Below are positions 48,557 to 62,755 of a stretch of 64,000 nt of DNA, in pieces; the first letter of the stretch is position 1; every line of letters begins with the position of its first letter. The translations under genes were made by a program, and so were the position numbers. The notes beneath the pieces are model-generated. The model made no database searches. It was not told where the DNA came from and saw only the letters and a list, made by a program, of their open reading frames with translations. Origin of the DNA: Ailanthus altissimus (Eukaryota > Streptophyta > Magnoliopsida > Sapindales > Simaroubaceae); NCBI GenBank assembly GCA_946807835.1, contig OX327700.1, positions 26,386,001 through 26,450,000 on the forward strand, read 5' to 3'.

Positions 48557-49343
48557 TGTTAGAAATTTGGTGATTCAACAATTTTAGTTGAATAAGAATT
48601 GAGATGAATATCAAAGAGGAGAGTCACAAGAAGTCTAGAACGTATGGGACACATATGAAGAAATCTAGGACGTGTGAGACACGAAAGTGGAAGTGAAATG
48701 AGACTTGAAGACGCGAAAGAAGTGAAAAAAAAATGCATGGGAGGGCACCAGGGCTGAGGGCCACAACACCCAGGGATAAGCTTCGCGGCGCCTAAAGTGA
48801 CAAAAAGTTTGTTTTAATCCGAATTTCGAGTTTTAAAAAATTTTGAACTTCTAAAATAAGAATACTTTTACTTTAATAAGGAATAGAATTATTAGGTAAT
48901 AAATAAATCTTATATAAATTTTTGTAAACCCTTTAGTTGAGAATTAAGCATTAAGAGACTCTAAAAGAGGAAAAGAACTGGGTATACACTAAGTGCTTGT
49001 GTGCGCTAAGGTGGAACCGTTATTTGGGTGTTCATTGTTCGTGGTAGAACAAGGGTACAGTAAACATTAGGTCCTTTTGAGGGTTCTTCATTAGGTTTTC
49101 CTTATAAAATCTTTAGGGAGTTAATAAGAGAGGTTAGGATTCTTTGATCCACTGTGGACGTAAGTAATTGACCGAACCACATAAGATTGTATTGTACTTT
49201 TTTATATTTTACTTTGAATCCTTGCTATTTTTTTTATAAACAAATTATTCCGCTGCACAAAAAAATTAGGATTCTAAGTTAAATTTAAGGTTTTTCGCTT
49301 TAACCTAATCTCAAGAGGAAGTAGGACATTCCCTCCCTCGACA
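48557..49343 (+). mobile_element. Probable solo LTR
   Basis: Starts TGTTAGAAATTTGG and ends CTCGACA, with flanks GTTAC (left) and ATTAC (right), a four-of-five match to a target duplication. Internally it has typical LTR features: a GC-rich patch near 48745-48800 and an ATTCCGCTGCACA segment near 49247 that many plant LTRs carry close to the end. No internal domain adjoins. Orientation is inferred from these landmarks. Confidence 0.5.
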
Positions 49344-49734
49344 ATTACAAACTTAATTTAAAAGTTTAATACGAAGGAACCCTAATTTAAAAGTTCTAAC
49401 ATAAAATTTAAAATGTCTTAACGTAAATTTCAAACAGTTAATTTAAATTTTAAATTTTAATTGCAAATTTTAAAAGAAGATCTATAAATTAGATTTAATG
49501 ATGCAATTTTCCATATATTAATATAGTTTAGATTATTGTAATCATCAAAATCGATTAACTTAAAATTTGAACTGTCTTGATCTCAAAGGGTTTCTTCGTT
49601 CATTCATTTTGTTTAAGAAGGGAAAAATAAATTTTAAAGGCCAAAATTTATAGACATTGATAATTGCATGTCATGAAAGTTCTTAGTTCTTCCAATCATT
49701 TGTGAGTGGTAAACTTAATACCTATAAATGCGTG

Positions 49735-52680
49735 AACTATAGATGACAGGTGGACTATATTGTGTTGTGTTGGTACAGTTCGTCAAATTTCGGCCTAATA
49801 CAATAGCACGACACAAAGTTGTGTTAGCACGACAAACTCATTAGGCCGTGCCTAAGGATTTTTTTATATTTTGTTAATATTTTTTATAAAAGATATTTAG
49901 AAAAAAGCTATTGTTTGCAGCCCTTTCTAATATACATTTATTTATATAAAGAGCTAGGTTCCTATAAAATAGCACCCACATCCCTCCATTTCTCACAATT
50001 CCCCCAAATTTCTTTTAATTCTATTTTAACTCAACTCAAATCTCTCTTAAATTATTTCAATTCTCTTTAAAAATTATATTTTTTAAAGTTATTTATTTAT
50101 TTTTTAATTTTTATTTCTTCAATTATAATTTCTCAATATACTCACATGTTTATTATCCAAATAATGACAAGTTTAAATCACAATGCTTTAAAGAAATTTC
50201 TAATATCTTCATTATAAATTTATAGTTGTCAATTTACTTCAGCAATTGAAAATATTAAATGTATTAAAAAAAAATTTTAAAATGTCAACAATTAGATGTT
50301 TGAAAATTTTTAAGCTGGAGAATTGTACAGATACAATTTTTGAAAGAAAAAAAATTGGAGAAAAAATTGCTTATAAGTTTTATGGTAAAGTTTTTGATGC
50401 CAAATAGCTCAGGACACCAAGCATTTGAATAAACATGTCAATGCATGATTATAGGAACATAATCCAAATAAGTCACTCAAACTCAACTTGTCAAAAGTGC
50501 TTTCGGAGAAAAATATTTTAGATTCTAATATAATTAGCAAAGCATACGTATTGGATTGGCTAGATAAATTATAGTTAGTGAACAATCTCTCTCATTCCTC
50601 GAAAATGAAAATATGAGAAATTTATGAAAAAGTTTATTCAACCTAATTGGAGTCATGTACCAAAAATTATATTAAAAATTATCTTTTCACTACATATCAT
50701 TGAATTAAAGAAAAATTAATTGTTGAAATCTCACAATTTAAAATAGTATTTGCATTACTTCTCATTGTTGGATGAGTTATAATGATTTGGGGTATATTTG
50801 TATCACATTGCATTATATTGATAATTATTAGTTTTTACAAAAAAAAAAAGAATTATTATTTTTCGTGAATTAAAATATCCACACATATCTAACATTATTT
50901 TTAATTATTTAATGAATATTTTTAGAGAATTTTAAATTGTCGACAAATTTATTAGTATTACGTTTGATAATGCAAGCAAATATTGTTGTTATACATTTGT
51001 GTTCAATTTAATTATCATATGTGTGTGGTTCAAGTTTTTTTATTTTTTCACTTGATGTATTTATGTCATATTCTTAATTTAATTGTTCAAGATAGTTTGA
51101 ATATAATTAATTTTTAAATTGATAAAATTAGAAAAGTAATAAAATATATTACTTCATCATTTGCTAGATATCAAAAATTTAAAATTGTGTTGAATAATTG
51201 TGGAATGAATAATAAAAGGTTCAAATTTAACATGAAAATTTCTTAAAATACCACATATGATGATGACATATTGTATAGGTTTTAGTGATTATATTACATA
51301 TTCTTATAATAATAAAATAAAAGATATTATATTAACTAATGATGATTGACAAATTCCATTCCATTATATGCATTTTTGAAAGTTTTTAATAATGTCATGT
51401 TAACATGTTCATGTGTGTATCAACATTCATCGTCTATTGCTTTGAAATATATAATATTAGTAATGTTTTTGTTAAATATTGAGACAATCTTATATTTTTT
51501 GATATTTGCTCTATTATGGAATTTAAATTCTAAAAATATTGAAAGGAAATTTATGTGTTATTTATTTGTGCAGACATAATATATCCCAGAATCAATTGGT
51601 CTGGTATGCAAATTTTAATTTTTTGAATCTCATAAAATTTAAAGTCTAGATTTTGGCCAAATTTATAATTTTATAACACAATTATTTATTTTTTACGAAA
51701 ATAAATTTGAATCAATTGTAACTATAGAAAAAATAAATGAGCAACCTGTTTATGATTAGGCTGCTTGGACTATTTTTTTAAAGGGTAAACAAAATGTTAG
51801 TTTTAGTTTCAATATTTTTACTACTTTTGAATTGAAAAAAATTATTGATATTGACTATTTTTTTATGTTGAATACACAACAACAAAGAAATTTTGATATT
51901 TTGTCATAATGGAGATTAAAAAAAAAAGGGTTTATCCTATGATATTAATCATGGTTCGAGATTTACTAACACATTTAGTGTTAATTGTAGCATCAAAATC
52001 TATTTTTAGTGCACGCAGTATGATATTAGATGAAAACCAATCAAGATTGACATAAAATTGTTTTAAGCCTTTAATGAATGATTGAAAATATGCAAAGGAT
52101 CGAAAGTAGAAGTGACAAGAAGACATGATTAAAACTTTGAGATTTGATCATTATAATTTAAAATTTTATAATTTATTAAAAACAAATATTGAATTTGTAA
52201 ATAATAAATAGTTCAATAGATGCTAATCTAGTCGAGATATATTGTAACTATAGTGATATAAATTTGATCATTTATTTTTGTATTTGTATTTGATAATTTC
52301 ATATTTGGAATAATATCAATTTATTTTTATATTTAATGGAATTTCAATTTTAATTATAAATTTATGATTATAACACAATTTCAATCTAAAATAATATTAA
52401 TTATTATTACAATTATTAATTTTATTTTCTATTATAATATTTATAATTACAATTAAAATATTTGTAAGAAAAATAATTATAAATAATAATAAAATATTTA
52501 AATATTTAAACAAAATTAAATATTTAAAAAATATTTTTTTTAAAAAAAATAGGCACAACTTATCGTAGTCTCATGTGATGAGCTACGTACAGGTATGCCA
52601 CACTAGGCCGCAGATTGCAACCTAGCACCGTGCCGTGCCAAATCACGACATGCTATATGCTTGACCATGTCGCCCATAGA
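49735..52680 (+). mobile_element. Decayed hAT-superfamily DNA transposon
   Basis: Translated in shifting plus-strand frames, the stretch shows hAT transposase order. Near 50960-51180: FDNASKYCCY, then CHILNLIVQDSL and IRKVIKYITSS. At 51930-52070, the C-terminal dimerisation region reads MVRDLLTHLVLIVASKSIFS and then MILDENQSRLT. Many stops make it non-coding today. Possible terminal repeats are CTATAGATGACAGG at about 49738 and the reverse complement CTATGGGCGACATGG at about 52680. No clear eight-base duplication was found, so the limits are approximate. Confidence 0.75.
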
Positions 52681-52711
52681 TGGTACAACCCATTTATTAC
52701 CTCTAATGTAT

Positions 52712-53753
52712 GGGTGCCTTTGAGGTTTGACTTAAAATTAGAGGTGCTCATGAAGTTTAAAAAATAGCCTTCAATACCCTTACTATTGAGAGATATTATG
52801 AAATATTCTAATATTTTTACAAAATAACTATTATACCTTTATTCATTATATTCTTAATTTATTTTAGTTATTTTGGTCCTCTTTTTTTTTTACTTGAGTA
52901 TTAAAATTAAAAAAAATTACAAACTATTTTTATTTTTATTTGAAAGATTTTTTTTTCAATTTTGGTACTATATATATATATATATTTACTTGAGTATTAA
53001 AATAAAAAATTTAATAAATTTATAACTACAAGTTAAATTTTGAAATAAGTACAATTAACTATATTGTGGGACGTAATTTTTAGGAATAAATATATAAAAT
53101 TATCCTTTTAACTATCTAAATTAATAAATTTTATTATCTATTAAGCAAATGTATAAAATTCTCTTTTATTTATTTTTTTACTTGATTATCCAAATTAACT
53201 ATATATTTACATGAGATGGATGATCACATCATTGAATGATTCTTACATAGCTTATGCTTTGAAATTGAAGAGGAATGATTATTTTTATTTCTTTTTTTTT
53301 ACTTGACTACTAAAACAAAAAATATATATTTTTAAAAAATATTATTATTTATAATATTTAAAAGTATTTAAAATTTTATTTTATTGTAAACTTCAATTAA
53401 GATTAAAATATTTAAAATTCAAACAAATATTAAAAAAATAAAAAAAAATTTGTTTAATTTTTTATTTTAGTACTCAAGTAAAAAAGAAAAAAGAGTACCA
53501 AAATTGAAAAAAAAATATTTTAAATAATTGAAAATAATAAATACTTTTTATTTTAGCACTCAAGTAAAAAAAAATGAAAAAAGAACCAAAATAACACAAA
53601 ATAAATTAAAAAGATAATGAATAAGGGTATAATAATTATTTAATAAAAAAATCAAAATATTTCTTAATATTTCTCAATAATTGGAGTGTTATAAGCTGTT
53701 TTCTAAACTTCAAGAACACCTCTAATTTTAAACCAAACCTCAGAGAATAACCC
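52712..53753. mobile_element. Long-TIR non-autonomous element (MULE-like)
   Basis: Terminal regions of about 250 bp are inverted copies of each other. The left begins GGGTGCCTTTGAGGTTTG, and the right end read backwards begins GGGTTATTCTCTGAGGTTTG. Both continue with TTAAAATTAGAGGTG and a long T-rich stretch ending TTTACTTGAGT. The middle is AT-rich without coding capacity. The GGG start and long TIRs are typical of Mutator-like non-autonomous elements. A nine-base duplication could not be confirmed. Confidence 0.7.
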
Positions 53754-56700
53754 TTATAAACATGGGCATCCATTATCATCAACAACTCAACTGTTTACTA
53801 TTATAACTTTCTTCAATCTACTTGCTTATTCCTCACTCGTATCCTTAAAGTTTTTTATTCTTCTAAAAAAAGTGGAAAACATATTTGTTTGAAGAAAGAT
53901 TACTACATGCATAGTTAAATAAATTCAAAAAGCTTCAATTTCAAGACTATTTTTTTTACCAATACATATGTATTAACATGACAACTATTGCCTCTAATTT
54001 TTTAAACCCAGTCTATTCAGGCGCAAAGTGGGCAAATCCAAGCCTATTTGAGCCTAAAGTAAGCGAACTCTAGCCTACTTGAATAAATTAATTGAGCACC
54101 ACCTAAGATTGATAAGAGCTCGACAATTTAGGCCACGACAAATTAATTCTTGATCATCCTAAGGTTGAAGAGCTCCATTTTTTGATGGGTCGAGCAATAC
54201 TTTTGATAGACCAAGCATTCACACTCAGTCCTATAATTAGTGTTGAGCTCAACTATACATCGACACTCTTCAAGAACTCTCCCCACAAAATGTCTATGTC
54301 ATGTCTAAGGATCAAGGCTTGCACAAACCTTGAAAACTCATCGGGTTTAGGGACCGTCCACTTCATTGAGTAGTTATACCACTTAGTCTATAACATCAAA
54401 CTTTTCAAATCGAACAAAGCGCATGCCACTACATCCACAAAATGTAGAACACCAAACAACTAACCAATATCTCTTAGATTTTTAGATCACGAACAAGATT
54501 TGTGAATGATGAGTAGCCTACAACGTGAGTTAACTATCTAACACTTCTTATATATTGTAGAGTCTTTACTCACACATAAGAAATTAAGTAAATTCTAACA
54601 ATTTATACATACCACACACAAATGACTTGATCAACTTTGTGATTGTAGTTAACAGGTACCGATCACTATAAGTGCACAAAGATATATTTATTCAATGTCC
54701 ATCATAATTGTATCGATTCCTACAACAAAACATTTTACCAAATACGTATAAACTATTTTTGAATCTCTACCTAAGTATTTCTCTTCGCAATTAATTGTTT
54801 CTCTAACATAACAATCCAAATTGACCCTGACTATTCCATTAAACTTATTATAGTTGGCCAATGTTTTATTGAATAATAAAATGATTTTAAATACAATCAA
54901 ACCTATTACCGAATATTATGCAATCTTGAGAATAATAGTGCTTCCACTTAGAATTAGAGTATAATGGCGCAGGTGCTTTAACACATTTGAATTCGAAGAC
55001 AAGGCAAATGTTGGATTGATTCACGATGTTTCGTTTTCTTATGAATACACTTTGAATATGTTTGCTGAAATGTTTGAGATGGATTTGATACTGACAAAAA
55101 AATTATTTGTTTTTGTATAAATATATATATTTTTATTGTATATATATATAAATATTAAATAAATGTATTTTATATTATTAAAAAGTTAAATTTTTTTTAT
55201 GAAAATTTGTATATTTTGTTTGTTATGTAGAGTTAAGTAGTCTTTTTTTATTAAATTTTAAATTTAAAAAGGTAATTTGTTTTTTTATATAATTTTATTA
55301 ATTTTAATAAATATTTTTGTAACGTTAAATGTTAAATACTTATTTTTAATATTAATATGAATCTTTACTTATTTATTTAAAATTTTAAATTAAATAATAA
55401 CTTAATATTAAATATTATGATTTAATTTTTAAATTAATAAATATTATTATAATTAAATAATATTTTAAAAATATTCGCGATAATATTACTAATACGGTTT
55501 ATACATTTAAGTTCGAAACATATCAAATTTACTTTATTAAAACTTAAAAAAACAGAATTTGCTACTCGGGAGAAGGAACTCAAATCTTAAAAAGTTGGGT
55601 TGGGCGAAGAGAGCAAATTCTGCTAATGAAAATGACATATAGAGGCTCCTGGGGACCCACATTCCAAAAAAATTTTAAGCAAACAACTCTTCTTTCTTTC
55701 ATTGTCAAATATGATTAGACAAGCCACATTATGAATTTCTAGGGCGGTTGGGCGTCTTTTCATCCAGCACATTGACCTTTTGAATTGTGTTACAGTTTTT
55801 TTTTTTTTTAAGTAAATTTTGAAAAATTAATCCCGAGTCAAGATCCAAAATAGATGAGGTAAGAACAGGATAATGTAGTAATCTTCCGGGATTAAATTAC
55901 GGGGTCTGAGTTTGTTTGAGGAGAACCTATTATTATAATATAAACGCCTCTCTTTTAATCGACTGTTGGTTTTCTCTCATTTATTATATAAACAAAATAA
56001 AATCATTATGTTTTGCATTTTAAATTGATTTTATTCGCTTTTAATTAAAACTATTAGTGTTCTTACTATCGTGAGTGAGTCGATCGATTGTTATTAGTTA
56101 AAAAAATTAATCTATTAAATAATATTATTTATTTACTTATATATATTTTAAATTTATTTAATTTTTATTTAATGTAAGATTCAATATTTTTTTTATTCAA
56201 TCACATAATGTTTTCGTTATTATAAATTAACTTTATTAGTATGATTTATTCTTGGGAGTTATGGAAGATCTACTACTCACGTGGCACTTATTCTTTCAAA
56301 AGTCATAAGAAATTTATTATTAATATGACAATCTCAAATTCAGAGATCAATCAAACTCATAATGCTATCTTCCGAGAGTTGTAGGAGATCTATTACTTAT
56401 GTTATAATCTTATTGAATCTCAAGACATATAATTTTTAAGGTTTACTTAATTAATAATAATTATGCCTACTATTTTTACGGAACTCACATCCGTAAATTC
56501 ACTTGACCAATAATATCTATCTCTATTATTTTTAAAAAATTCACATCTTATGTAGCAATTTACACTGGCTCACTTAGTTAATAATGTCTACTCTTATTTA
56601 ATAATGTTTAACCTTGTTATTCTTAAAAAACTCACATTCTACGTGACAATTTATATTAATCTTTTAGACTTAGAGATTCACTTTTGTATAGAACTCCATC

Positions 56701-57280
56701 TTCTTCAACAAGATCGTAATTTTCTCCAAGTCCTACTATCCATGCGTTTTTCTGAATTTAATCTTCTATATCTCTTTTTCGTTTTGATTTTATCAAACTG
56801 AATTCGATGTTTTAATACCTACAAAAATCGAATTGACATCTAAATTTGTTGAACGTAAATGATAAAAAAAATTATACTATAGGGCAGGATTTTATTGAGC
56901 TCCCGTAGCATTGGAAAAGCTCAAATTTAGACACAATGATGATAAATGTCTTGAAATATTTGTATGTTAATTTGAGAAATGAATTGTTTTGATATCATTT
57001 GTCATAAAATAAGCACTTACCAAATTATCATTGATTCAAAAAGATTAACTGGTTAAATAATATTAATTATATATCGATATATATTTAAAATTTAATAATT
57101 TTTTATTTAATGTAAAACGTAATATTTTATATTTATTTATTTATAAATTATCAAAGAAAAACATTAGTCCATCTAATCTTTAATTAGTATCTTATATATG
57201 ATTCTAAACTAAAACGTGCAGCACTAAAGACTTAAAGATGATTTAATTTACAATTTAAAAATCAATCGAAAGAAAAAAAA
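53754..57280. other. AT-rich spacer, no gene recognised
   Basis: Long AT-rich stretch with simple A/T tracts, for example the TATA repeats near 55120-55150. The less AT-rich part at 54000-54700 looks like decayed repeat DNA, but no domain or boundary could be assigned. Short open frames are not convincing. Confidence 0.5.
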
Positions 57281-58904
57281 GAGAGAGATGACTGAGGAGA
57301 GTCAGTCTGCGGTCTAAGCATTGAAATAAAAACGACACTGTTTGGTCATTTTAATCTGGCAGATGGTCCCTGAGATATTGTATGTTGGACAATACATAAC
57401 CATTTGTAAAACGACAAGCGTGTAGTCTATGCACAGTAAAAAAAAAAAAAAACATACCCAACCAACCAGCAAACACAAAGAGATAAGAAGAGAGAGAGTT
57501 TTGGAAAGTGCGGAGTGTGAGAGAGTAGTTACTTTTAACAAGCAACCAACTGAACCATCTCTTTGCTTATTACCTTCCATTTCCTATCTCTGTCCACCCA
57601 CTAATTCTCCCTAAAAAGAAAACAAATCCCCCACGACCAAACTCGAGCTCCCAACTTTACATAAACCCAGTAAGTTTCTATACAATGTCACTCATTTTCT
57701 CTGTCTTTGCTTTTCAATTTCTTAATTTAAACTTTAACTTTTGTTGGGCTTAGTTGACTAAAGATTCTTACTTCTTGGGTTGTTTCTGTTTGTTTGCTTT
57801 TACTTAACAGCAATGATGTTTCTTTTGAAACTCTTTTTTCTCGAAATCTGTTTTACTGGAAAAAAAAGTATGCAACTTTGATACAATGATTCTCTGTTGT
57901 AGCTTCAGAGCTTAAAGTTGCAGGTTTTTTAAGCAAAACTTTTGAAAGGAAAGCGAATCTCTGAGTCCAAAAGGTTGATTGTACATTTCTTTTTCTTTTT
58001 TTTTTTACCCTTAACTTCCATTTTGTAAAGAGTTAGATAATATCTTGTTAGTTTTTTAAGCTTCATTGCTTGTTTGTTCTTGTTGCACATTTATGGAGTC
58101 TCTTCTTCTGTTGCTCTAGATCTTGTTTGGCGGGTATGTTAACTTCGTATGAAACTTATTTTTCCTGCGCTAAAACTTTCCCGGAAGATGTTTTCTGCGG
58201 AAGCAAACAGCTTTTTGCCATATTCTAGCTTTACGCAGACAAAATAAAAGAGTTTGAGCGTTTCTTGAAAACTTGTCCTGTTCTTCAAAATTAATAGACC
58301 CACGTTACAGTATCACAGTTTATTAACCCTTATTTCACGGCCACAATGGAGGAGGAAACTTCACTTGCTAATTTACTACAATACCCTTTCATGGACGGAA
58401 TTTACAATCAATACGGATTAAAATAGTGCTTTCCCTTTGTCTTTGGTAGGGGGTATTTGTATGATTTTGTCACTGTCTGTCCTAGTTGCCGTAGGCCCCT
58501 TAGTTTGGACCACAATAATGGGTCAAGAGCATGGTAGAATTGTGATAGCATTCAATGGGTAAAGATGATTGCTTTTACTGCAGTTGACAAATTGTTGGTT
58601 TACAGTCTTTTTCTTTGAGATTTTCTTTTATCCTTGCAAACCCTTATTATTATTATTATTATTTTTGGTTCTGGTTTGATAAGTTCGATGTAAATAATTA
58701 CTGTATCTTGTGCTTTTATGGCTTCATACATGATGATAAGGAGTTAGTCGTCCTCCATGAACCCATTAAATTCCTTCATGTTCATTGGATTCTCTTTCAA
58801 CTTGTGATAGTTTTTTTTATCTCTCACAGGTTTGGTGGGGCAGCGGGCATTGAAGTAACAACCTCTTTTCTTTCCGCTTTGTGCCTTGAAAGGTTTGTTA
58901 CATA
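57281..58904 (+). promoter_or_regulatory. ICR/RIP gene promoter, 5' leader and probable leader intron
   Basis: A GA/CT-rich tract (GAGAGAG near 57283 and 57490) marks the start region. A likely 5' leader ends at the donor GTAAGTTTC near 57670. A matching acceptor TCTCACAG ends at 58829, so about 1.16 kb would be leader intron, followed by a 75-nt untranslated stretch before the ATG at 58905. Additional leader splicing is possible. Confidence 0.5.
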
Positions 58905-61900
58905 ATGCAGACACCGAAAACAAGGTAATTTCTAATGCCTTTCTGACTGCTAGCTCACCCTCATCCTTAAGTTCAAGACTTGGTTTTGTTATTTGAGGTT
59001 GTAGTCTTATAGAAAATGCTGCTTCATGTTAAGGTGTGAATGCTTATCTCGTTTTGCCATATAAGGTAACTTCTTTAATGAATACTCAAGGGGTACAGTG
59101 AAATTTTTTTGCTGGATATTGATGGTTTGCTGGGGCCTCTCCCAGATTTTTTTTCACTCTCATTCTACATTTAATGGAGTTTTATCTTGTTGCCTTGGGA
59201 ATAGCCTTACAAGATCTTGTATTTTACTAACTGGTAAATTTATGCAAATTTCACTATCAAGCTGCTATTAAAAACTAAGCTGCAACTGTTTTCTATCACT
59301 ATCAAAACAAAGAGATTAAGAAATATGCCTCATCTCTTCCCTTAACTCCATCCACTGATGGGTCCCACCAATGGGACTTGAGAAGTGGAGTTATGGTAAC
59401 ATGATTTGTTGCATACCATGACAAACCTAATTAAACTTGGTTCTTTTTTGGTCTGATGGCTAATTTGTTGTGTTTGTTTGTCAAGTCTTATCATACTGTC
59501 TTATTCCATTAAAAACCATTCTTAGTTTTTGTTTGAATTATGCGGGATTAACATTGTGATAAACATTTCATTGTCTTCATTATAGTGCGATTGTTTAATG
59601 CTTCTGCGGTATCTAAGTTGGTTTGTACGATGGTGTAGTGGGTCACTTTGGACTCGAGAACTTGATATGAAGGTGCTTAAAATATTGGATCATTTTGTTT
59701 GACTGTGCATTCTGAATCCAAACTCTCCCTAATTATTAAATTGTTGCTAGTGATGGATTAATTAGCTAGTTTTTCCTAGTTTGTGGTTAGTTGGTTCGGA
59801 AAGCAGATGTATCTTTTTCTTCTTCAAATATTAACACATAAAATTTAGTTATTTATCAGAAAAAAAAAATCTAGTCTTGTCACCAGTTGTTCAATCTAGA
59901 GTTGTCATGCAAATTAAATTATAGGCTGACAATATTCTGTCACAAGTTTTCTTTACCTGAAAGCAGGAAATCTGGAAGTTCTTCCCAGAAGCTTGTAATA
60001 TGTACAATTTTTTTATGTATGCACCTGATTTAACTCTTCCTGACTTTGATAGTAAAAGTGGATCCTCAGAAGTGCCGCAAAAGGTCTCTCCTCGAGCTGT
60101 TCGGAAACTCAATACAACTGCATTAGATTCCAAGTCTGCATCTTCATCAAATCAAACTTGTAGAACTCCAAAAGATAAAAGCCCTAAGGTCGTTGACCGC
60201 AGGTCACCCAGAAGTCCAGTGTCTGAGGTACATGTTATAGTGGAGCTAACTGATAGCGTTACAGCTACATAATCTGTGAATGTTGCAGAATATTATAAAT
60301 CAACTTCCAGGATAGTATAATAGCTCTAACATTTTTATCTTTAAATGTTCCAGTCCTGCTCTAACCGAATGTATATTAAAATTTGCTATGTGTTATTGCA
60401 ATAATGAATTCTCTCAAAGTTGCTTTCTTGGTGAAAAATCTATAGATTTTTGGACTTACTAGATAGTTTATATTAATTCAGTCTAGTGTTTTTTTGGAAG
60501 TATTGTACGTGAATTAAGTGTTACATTCATTTTCTTACATGATTCTAGAAAGAAAAGCCAGACTGCCAAAGAGTCAGTCTGGTCCTTTTCCATGGCACCT
60601 TGTGGTTGAGTTGTTATTTCCTGTGGAGATAGATATTTAGCATTGAGTTGATTGTTAACTCTGTAGAGCCTTTCTAGGATTAGGTGAAATATTAAGTTAA
60701 AGTAGTTGAGAGATTTTTGGGGAAAGGAAAGTATTTAATTCTTCTCTTAGACAGTGACTTTTTGCAATGTATTCTTTGCGAACTTCTAAATGATATAAAA
60801 CTTCTGTGCTTGTCAATGTATTCTGGGTTTTATATGATTGATTGGTAGGATTTGGTTTTCATTATCTTATGAGGTGCTAGACAATTAGTCTCCTCAGATT
60901 ACATAGCCTCTGATGCAGTTCTTTTTTATTCTCATCCTATGTTTGGAACTGTATCACAGATTTAGAATATGAAACACTTAGTGTCTGCATTGCTAACTGT
61001 ATGTATCACTTATTAAGCTAGTTTCAGTGGGAACCTTTTAATGATTTTAAAAGAATTGTGTTTCTCTTGCTCTAGAAGAAGCGCCCGAGCAGAATATCTG
61101 AGTTGGAATCTCAGATTTCTAGACTTCAAGAGGACCTGAAGAAGGCAAAGGATCAGCTAAGTGAATCTGAATCATGGAAGAAGCAAGCTCAGCAAGATGC
61201 AGAGGATTCCAAGCGGCAGCTCTTCGCCATGTCCTCAAAGCTCGAGGAATCCCAGAAGCAGCTTCTGGAGCTCTCAACTTCTGACAAAGCTCGTGTTCTT
61301 GAGCTTCGAAACATCTCCCAAGAAGGAGATCGAGCACGGCAGTCCGAGCTTGAGGCTGTCCAGAAGCAGCATTCAATTGACTCAGCTGTCTTGGGCTCTG
61401 GCTTGAATGAGCTTCAGCAGCTTGAGGCTCAGCTTGAAATGGTAGCTGAATCTGAGGTTACACAGACCAAGAATGCTGAATCAGCAGATTCGGAGCTCCA
61501 GTGCTTGAAAGTAAACCTGATAGAAACTCTTTCTCTCGTGGAGAACATGAAAAACCAGCTACGAGAAAGCAAAGAAACAGAATCTCAGGCCCAAGCATTG
61601 GCTAGTGAAACTCTCATTCAACTCGAAACTGCAAAAAGATCTGTAGAGGCACTCAGAGCAGATGGCATGAAGGCCATAGAAGCTTATAACTCCATTGCTT
61701 CGGAGTTAGAACAATCAAGGGCTCGTGTAAATTTGCTAGAAGGGCTTGTTAGCAAACTTGAAGTGGACGGCAATAATGCTAGTAGAAACCTTTCTCAAAA
61801 TTGTGCCGGTGATCATGACCTTGGGCAAAAATTTGAAGAAAATCAAAGGACGATGGAGTCAAACCAGCTTGAAGGGGAGCTTTATTCTTTAAAATCAGAG

Positions 61901-62755
61901 GTTGCACGGTTAAGATCTGCCCTAGAAATTGCTGAGGCTAAACTCCATGAGGAACAAATCCAGAGCACAGTGCAGATAAAGGGTGCTTATGAACTGCTGG
62001 AGCAGATAAAATCTGAGTCAAGCCAAAGAGAGGGTGAACTGGAAGCAGAACTAGAGAAAACAAAATCTGATATTGAGGAGTTGAAGGCAAACCTGATGGA
62101 TAAGGAAACTGAATTGCAGGGCATTTCAGAGGAGAATGAAGGGCTTCGAATGCAACTTAACAAAAACCTTTCATGCCAGAGGGAATCTGATCTAAAAAGT
62201 GATCTGCGGAAACTTAAGCAAGCTGTTGCAGATTTGAAGGCAAATTTAATGGATAAGGAGACAGAACTGCAGCATATATCCAAAGAGAATGAGATGCTGA
62301 AGCTGGAAATCAGCAAAAGGGAAATGGACACTCCTAAAGTGAATAATGATGTGGCTGCAGAAGTAGAGGCAGCAAGGGCTGCGGAGAAAGAGGCTCTCAT
62401 GAAGCTTGGGCTTGTTATGGAGGAGGTTGATAAGTCTAACAGGAGGGTCACAAGAGTGACTGAGCAACTTGAGGCTGCACAGGCAGCGAACTCGGAAGCT
62501 GAGGCAGAGTTACGAAAGCTAAAAGTGCAGTCCGATCAGTGGAGGAAGGCTGCAGAGGCAGCTGCCTCTATGCTTTCAACAGGGAACAATGGGAAGATTA
62601 TGGAGAGAACTGGGTCATTGGATAGCAACTACAATCCTGCTGCAGGAAGAATACCCCCACCTTATTCTGATGACATGGATGATGACTTGCTCAAGAAGAA
62701 GAATGGCAATGTACTAAAGAAAATTGGGGTGTTGTGGAAGAAACCACAGAAATAG
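58905..62755 (+). CDS. Interactor of constitutive active ROPs (ICR/RIP) coiled-coil protein
   Basis: Plant-specific scaffold that binds active ROP GTPases and links them to exocyst or microtubules during polar growth. Coding exons: 58905-58924 (MQTPKT plus two bases), about 60059-60227 (or from 60053) and 61076-62755. Total is about 621-623 residues. The start MQTPK, the basic Ser/Pro-rich region ([17 protein letters not shown], [10 protein letters not shown]) and [21 protein letters not shown] are family hallmarks. Most of exon 3 is heptad-rich coiled coil. Near the C-terminus are [13 protein letters not shown], the conserved ROP-binding motif, and a basic tail [12 protein letters not shown]. 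Two near-repeats of [18 protein letters not shown] sequence occur around 62085 and 62235. The paralogue number within the family is not assigned. Confidence 0.93.

Noticed and set aside
54182..54373. 63-codon plus-strand frame
   Set aside because: No domain and no splice context; surrounding sequence looks like decayed repeat DNA.
61987..62451. Antisense 154-codon frame in the ICR/RIP gene
   Set aside because: Ser/Leu-rich shadow of the Glu/Lys-rich coiled coil on the coding strand.
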